Shown piece after piece: positions 5,829 to 7,679 of a stretch of 7,679 nt of DNA. The first letter of the stretch is position 1; every line of letters begins with the position of its first letter. A program made the translations under genes and the position numbers. The DNA comes from Prevotellaceae bacterium UBA7028 (GTDB lineage Bacteria; Bacteroidota; Bacteroidia; Bacteroidales; Bacteroidaceae): positions 1 through 7,679 of the forward strand of contig DLBF01000095.1 in NCBI GenBank assembly GCA_002494215.1, given 5' to 3'. Under the pieces are notes generated by a model. It worked only from the letters and a program-made list of their open reading frames with translations. It ran no database searches and had not been told where the DNA came from.

Positions 5829-7679
5829 TCTTTAGAGGCTAATCTGATAAAAGGTCCGTCCGCCACCAGCTCTTCCTTGGCACGCATGTAATCCAATGCC
5901 CAAGCAAGACTGTGCGGGCGGATTCCTTTTATGTCCAATTCAGAGGCTTTAATGGGTCCGTTCTTCAATTGCGCCAAAATATGATTCCTAATATTCAGAT
6001 ACTCTGCCTCGGTAATACCTGCCGTATCCTCTAACTCGCAAACATCACATATACCACAACGGTGCGTTTCTGTTTCGCCAAAATAGCGAAGCAACAACCG
6101 GCTACGACATTCCTCCGTATTCACACAATAAGCCTGCAATGCATTAAGTCGGTACACATATGCTTCCTTACGCATTGCATAAACAGCATAAGGAAAATCC
6201 AGTTCCTCCTTCATTACGCGACGTTGGCGGAAGGTTATCAAGGGGATATGCTTGCGGGGTATATAGCTTACCAATCCCCTGCGGGCCAGTTCCCTCAGGT
6301 CTTGATATATGATATCCAGCGTCAAGCCAGTATCTCGGCTTATCATATCCTCATCAATGAAAACGAAGTCAACAAAGATGCCTCCATAACGCCTTAGCAT
6401 AGCCAGAATAATTTGTTCACCCTGACTGTCAAGAATGCTAAACAACTGATTCCTTGTAGCATCAATACGCAGACGGCTAGTACCGTCCTCTGCATCGCGG
6501 TATTCTATATAACCAGCCTTATCAAGGATATCAAGAGCACTTGTTAACATCAATGGATGATAACGGAAGGCAACACAGAAACGCTCCATGTTGAACTCAC
6601 GTGTTACATTCACGCCATCACCAACAGCTAACTGCAGGAAACAACAGATATCCTCATAAGCCTTTCTTACGTATTCCAACTCGGGAAAATGTTGTTTGAC
6701 ACGACGTTTAGAAAGCTCCAGTTCCTTACCGTCCATCACAATGACGGAACTCGCAGGTTTACCATCTCGTCCCGCACGTCCGGCTTCCTGAAAATATTCC
6801 TCTATTGAGTCTGGCAGATCTACATGCACAACGAGCCTCACATCTGGTTTATCAATGCCCATACCAAAAGCATTGGTAGCTACCATTATCCTATAGTTCC
6901 CTCTCAGCCAGGCATTCTGCCTCTCGTCTTTTTCACCAGCCTTCAAGCCCGCATGGTAAAAAGTCGCCTTGTAACCGTATTCTGTCAGTTGCTTGGCCAA
7001 ATCACAACACTTCTGTCTGTTGCGAGTATAGACAATGCAGGAGCCCTCGTATTCATTCAGCAACTGGAGCAATCCAAGCATGGTAGCATCTGCATGCAGC
7101 ACTTTATATGCCAGATTTGGACGGAAGAAACTCATGCGGAAGACATTTTCTTCCTTGAACCTCAGATTTTTCTGGATGTCCTTCGTAACTTCCGGTGTTG
7201 CTGTAGCCGTTAGGGCCAAAACAGGGCAATTGGGCTTGACGTTCCTAACCTGGGCAATCTGCAAATAAGATGGTCTGAAATCGTATCCCCACTGACAGAT
7301 ACAATGAGCCTCGTCAACGGTTATGAAACTTATGCTCATGTGCCCCAACTTTCTCAGGAAAAACTCTGAGCCTAATCGCTCGGGGGATATATATAGGAAT
7401 TTATAGGCATTGAAGACACAATTCTCCAGAATCACCAGCGTCTGTTCGTGCGACAACCCCGAATGAATACACGCAGCCTTAATGCCTCGGCTGTTCAATG
7501 CCTCCACCTGATCCTTCATCAATGCGACAAGAGGGGTTATCACCAAACACATACCAGGTCTGGCAAGAGCAGGAACCTGAAAGGTAATACTCTTACCTCC
7601 ACCAGTAGGCATAAGGCCAAGCGTATCCTTTCCGCTGCCAATACTTTCTATAATATCACGCTGAATACCACGGAAATCA
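5825..7679 (-). CDS. recQ: RecQ-family ATP-dependent DNA helicase (N-terminus outside window)
   Basis: This is a superfamily 2 DNA helicase that unwinds DNA 3'-5' in repair and recombination. The frame stays open from the TAG at 5827-5825 to the window edge (617 complete codons). The edge-proximal residues, FRGIQRDIIESIGSGKD, are RecQ motif 0, so the Met at 7612 is internal and about 15 residues may be missing. Numbering from the first visible residue: Walker A MPTGGGKS (23-30, K29); DEAH (122-125) followed by the RecQ aromatic loop CICQWGYDF; motif III TATAT (157-161); motif V ATNAFGMGIDKPD; motif VI QEAGRAGRDG (297-306). The zinc cysteines C524, C541, C544 and C547 lie in a RecQ-Ct motif (CRSRLLLRYFGE to CGICDVC) but far downstream of motif VI. 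The intervening region looks winged-helix-like. No HRDC domain is apparent. It converges on the C1B gene. Confidence 0.93.
   Translation of the reverse strand, partial: DFRGIQRDIIESIGSGKDTLGLMPTGGGKSITFQVPALARPGMCLVITPLVALMKDQVEALNSRGIKAACIHSGLSHEQTLVILENCVFNAYKFLYISPERLGSEFFLRKLGHMSISFITVDEAHCICQWGYDFRPSYLQIAQVRNVKPNCPVLALTATATPEVTKDIQKNLRFKEENVFRMSFFRPNLAYKVLHADATMLGLLQLLNEYEGSCIVYTRNRQKCCDLAKQLTEYGYKATFYHAGLKAGEKDERQNAWLRGNYRIMVATNAFGMGIDKPDVRLVVHVDLPDSIEEYFQEAGRAGRDGKPASSVIVMDGKELELSKRRVKQHFPELEYVRKAYEDICCFLQLAVGDGVNVTREFNMERFCVAFRYHPLMLTSALDILDKAGYIEYRDAEDGTSRLRIDATRNQLFSILDSQGEQIILAMLRRYGGIFVDFVFIDEDMISRDTGLTLDIIYQDLRELARRGLVSYIPRKHIPLITFRQRRVMKEELDFPYAVYAMRKEAYVYRLNALQAYCVNTEECRSRLLLRYFGETETHRCGICDVCELEDTAGITEAEYLNIRNHILAQLKNGPIKASELDIKGIRPHSLAWALDYMRAKEELVADGPFIRLASKD

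Noticed and set aside
7610..7612. Met at 7612 as the start of RecQ
   Set aside because: It lies inside the Walker A motif (MPTGGGKS), and the frame continues upstream to the edge through RecQ motif 0.

Overview
The window looks like a chromosomal segment from a member of the Bacteroidales, most likely Prevotella-like. Several lines of evidence agree. Recognisable promoters have Bacteroidetes-type TAnnTTTG -7 boxes, and no start codon has a clear Shine-Dalgarno sequence. A YceD-family gene lies directly before rpmF. A C11 (clostripain-family) lipoprotein and a RecQ of the Bacteroidetes type are also present. Genus-level placement is inference. No mobile element, tRNA, rRNA or CRISPR array is visible, and no gene-free stretch exceeds 300 bases (the longest is 157 bases, 1827-1983).

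Layout. The left third is on the minus strand: the first codons of rpmF (ribosomal protein L32, cut by the window edge), a YceD/DUF177 protein, and a membrane sensor histidine kinase with no response regulator in view. A divergent AT-rich intergenic region (1827-1983) holds arrays of a GAATT-type 7-base repeat and the putative promoters of the kinase and of the next gene. The middle is a rightward run of three peptidase genes: a C11 lipoprotein, an M24B Xaa-Pro aminopeptidase, and an exported C1B (bleomycin hydrolase/PepC-like) peptidase. The same 7-base repeat reappears in inverted orientation between the first two peptidase genes. The right end is a minus-strand RecQ-family helicase whose reading frame runs off the window; its stop overlaps the stop of the C1B gene tail to tail.

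How the genes fit together. YceD-rpmF is a housekeeping ribosome-associated unit. The three peptidases could form a functional set, with an Arg/Lys-type endopeptidase anchored in the envelope, a Pro-specific aminopeptidase inside the cell, and an exported papain-fold peptidase, which would suit a peptide-using organism. That coupling is inferred from order and strand only. RecQ is an independent DNA-repair gene.

Nothing here is clearly a new system. The observations most worth a second look are the mirrored heptad repeats around the C11 gene, the promoter boxes so close to start codons that nearly leaderless mRNAs are predicted, and the displaced zinc module in RecQ.
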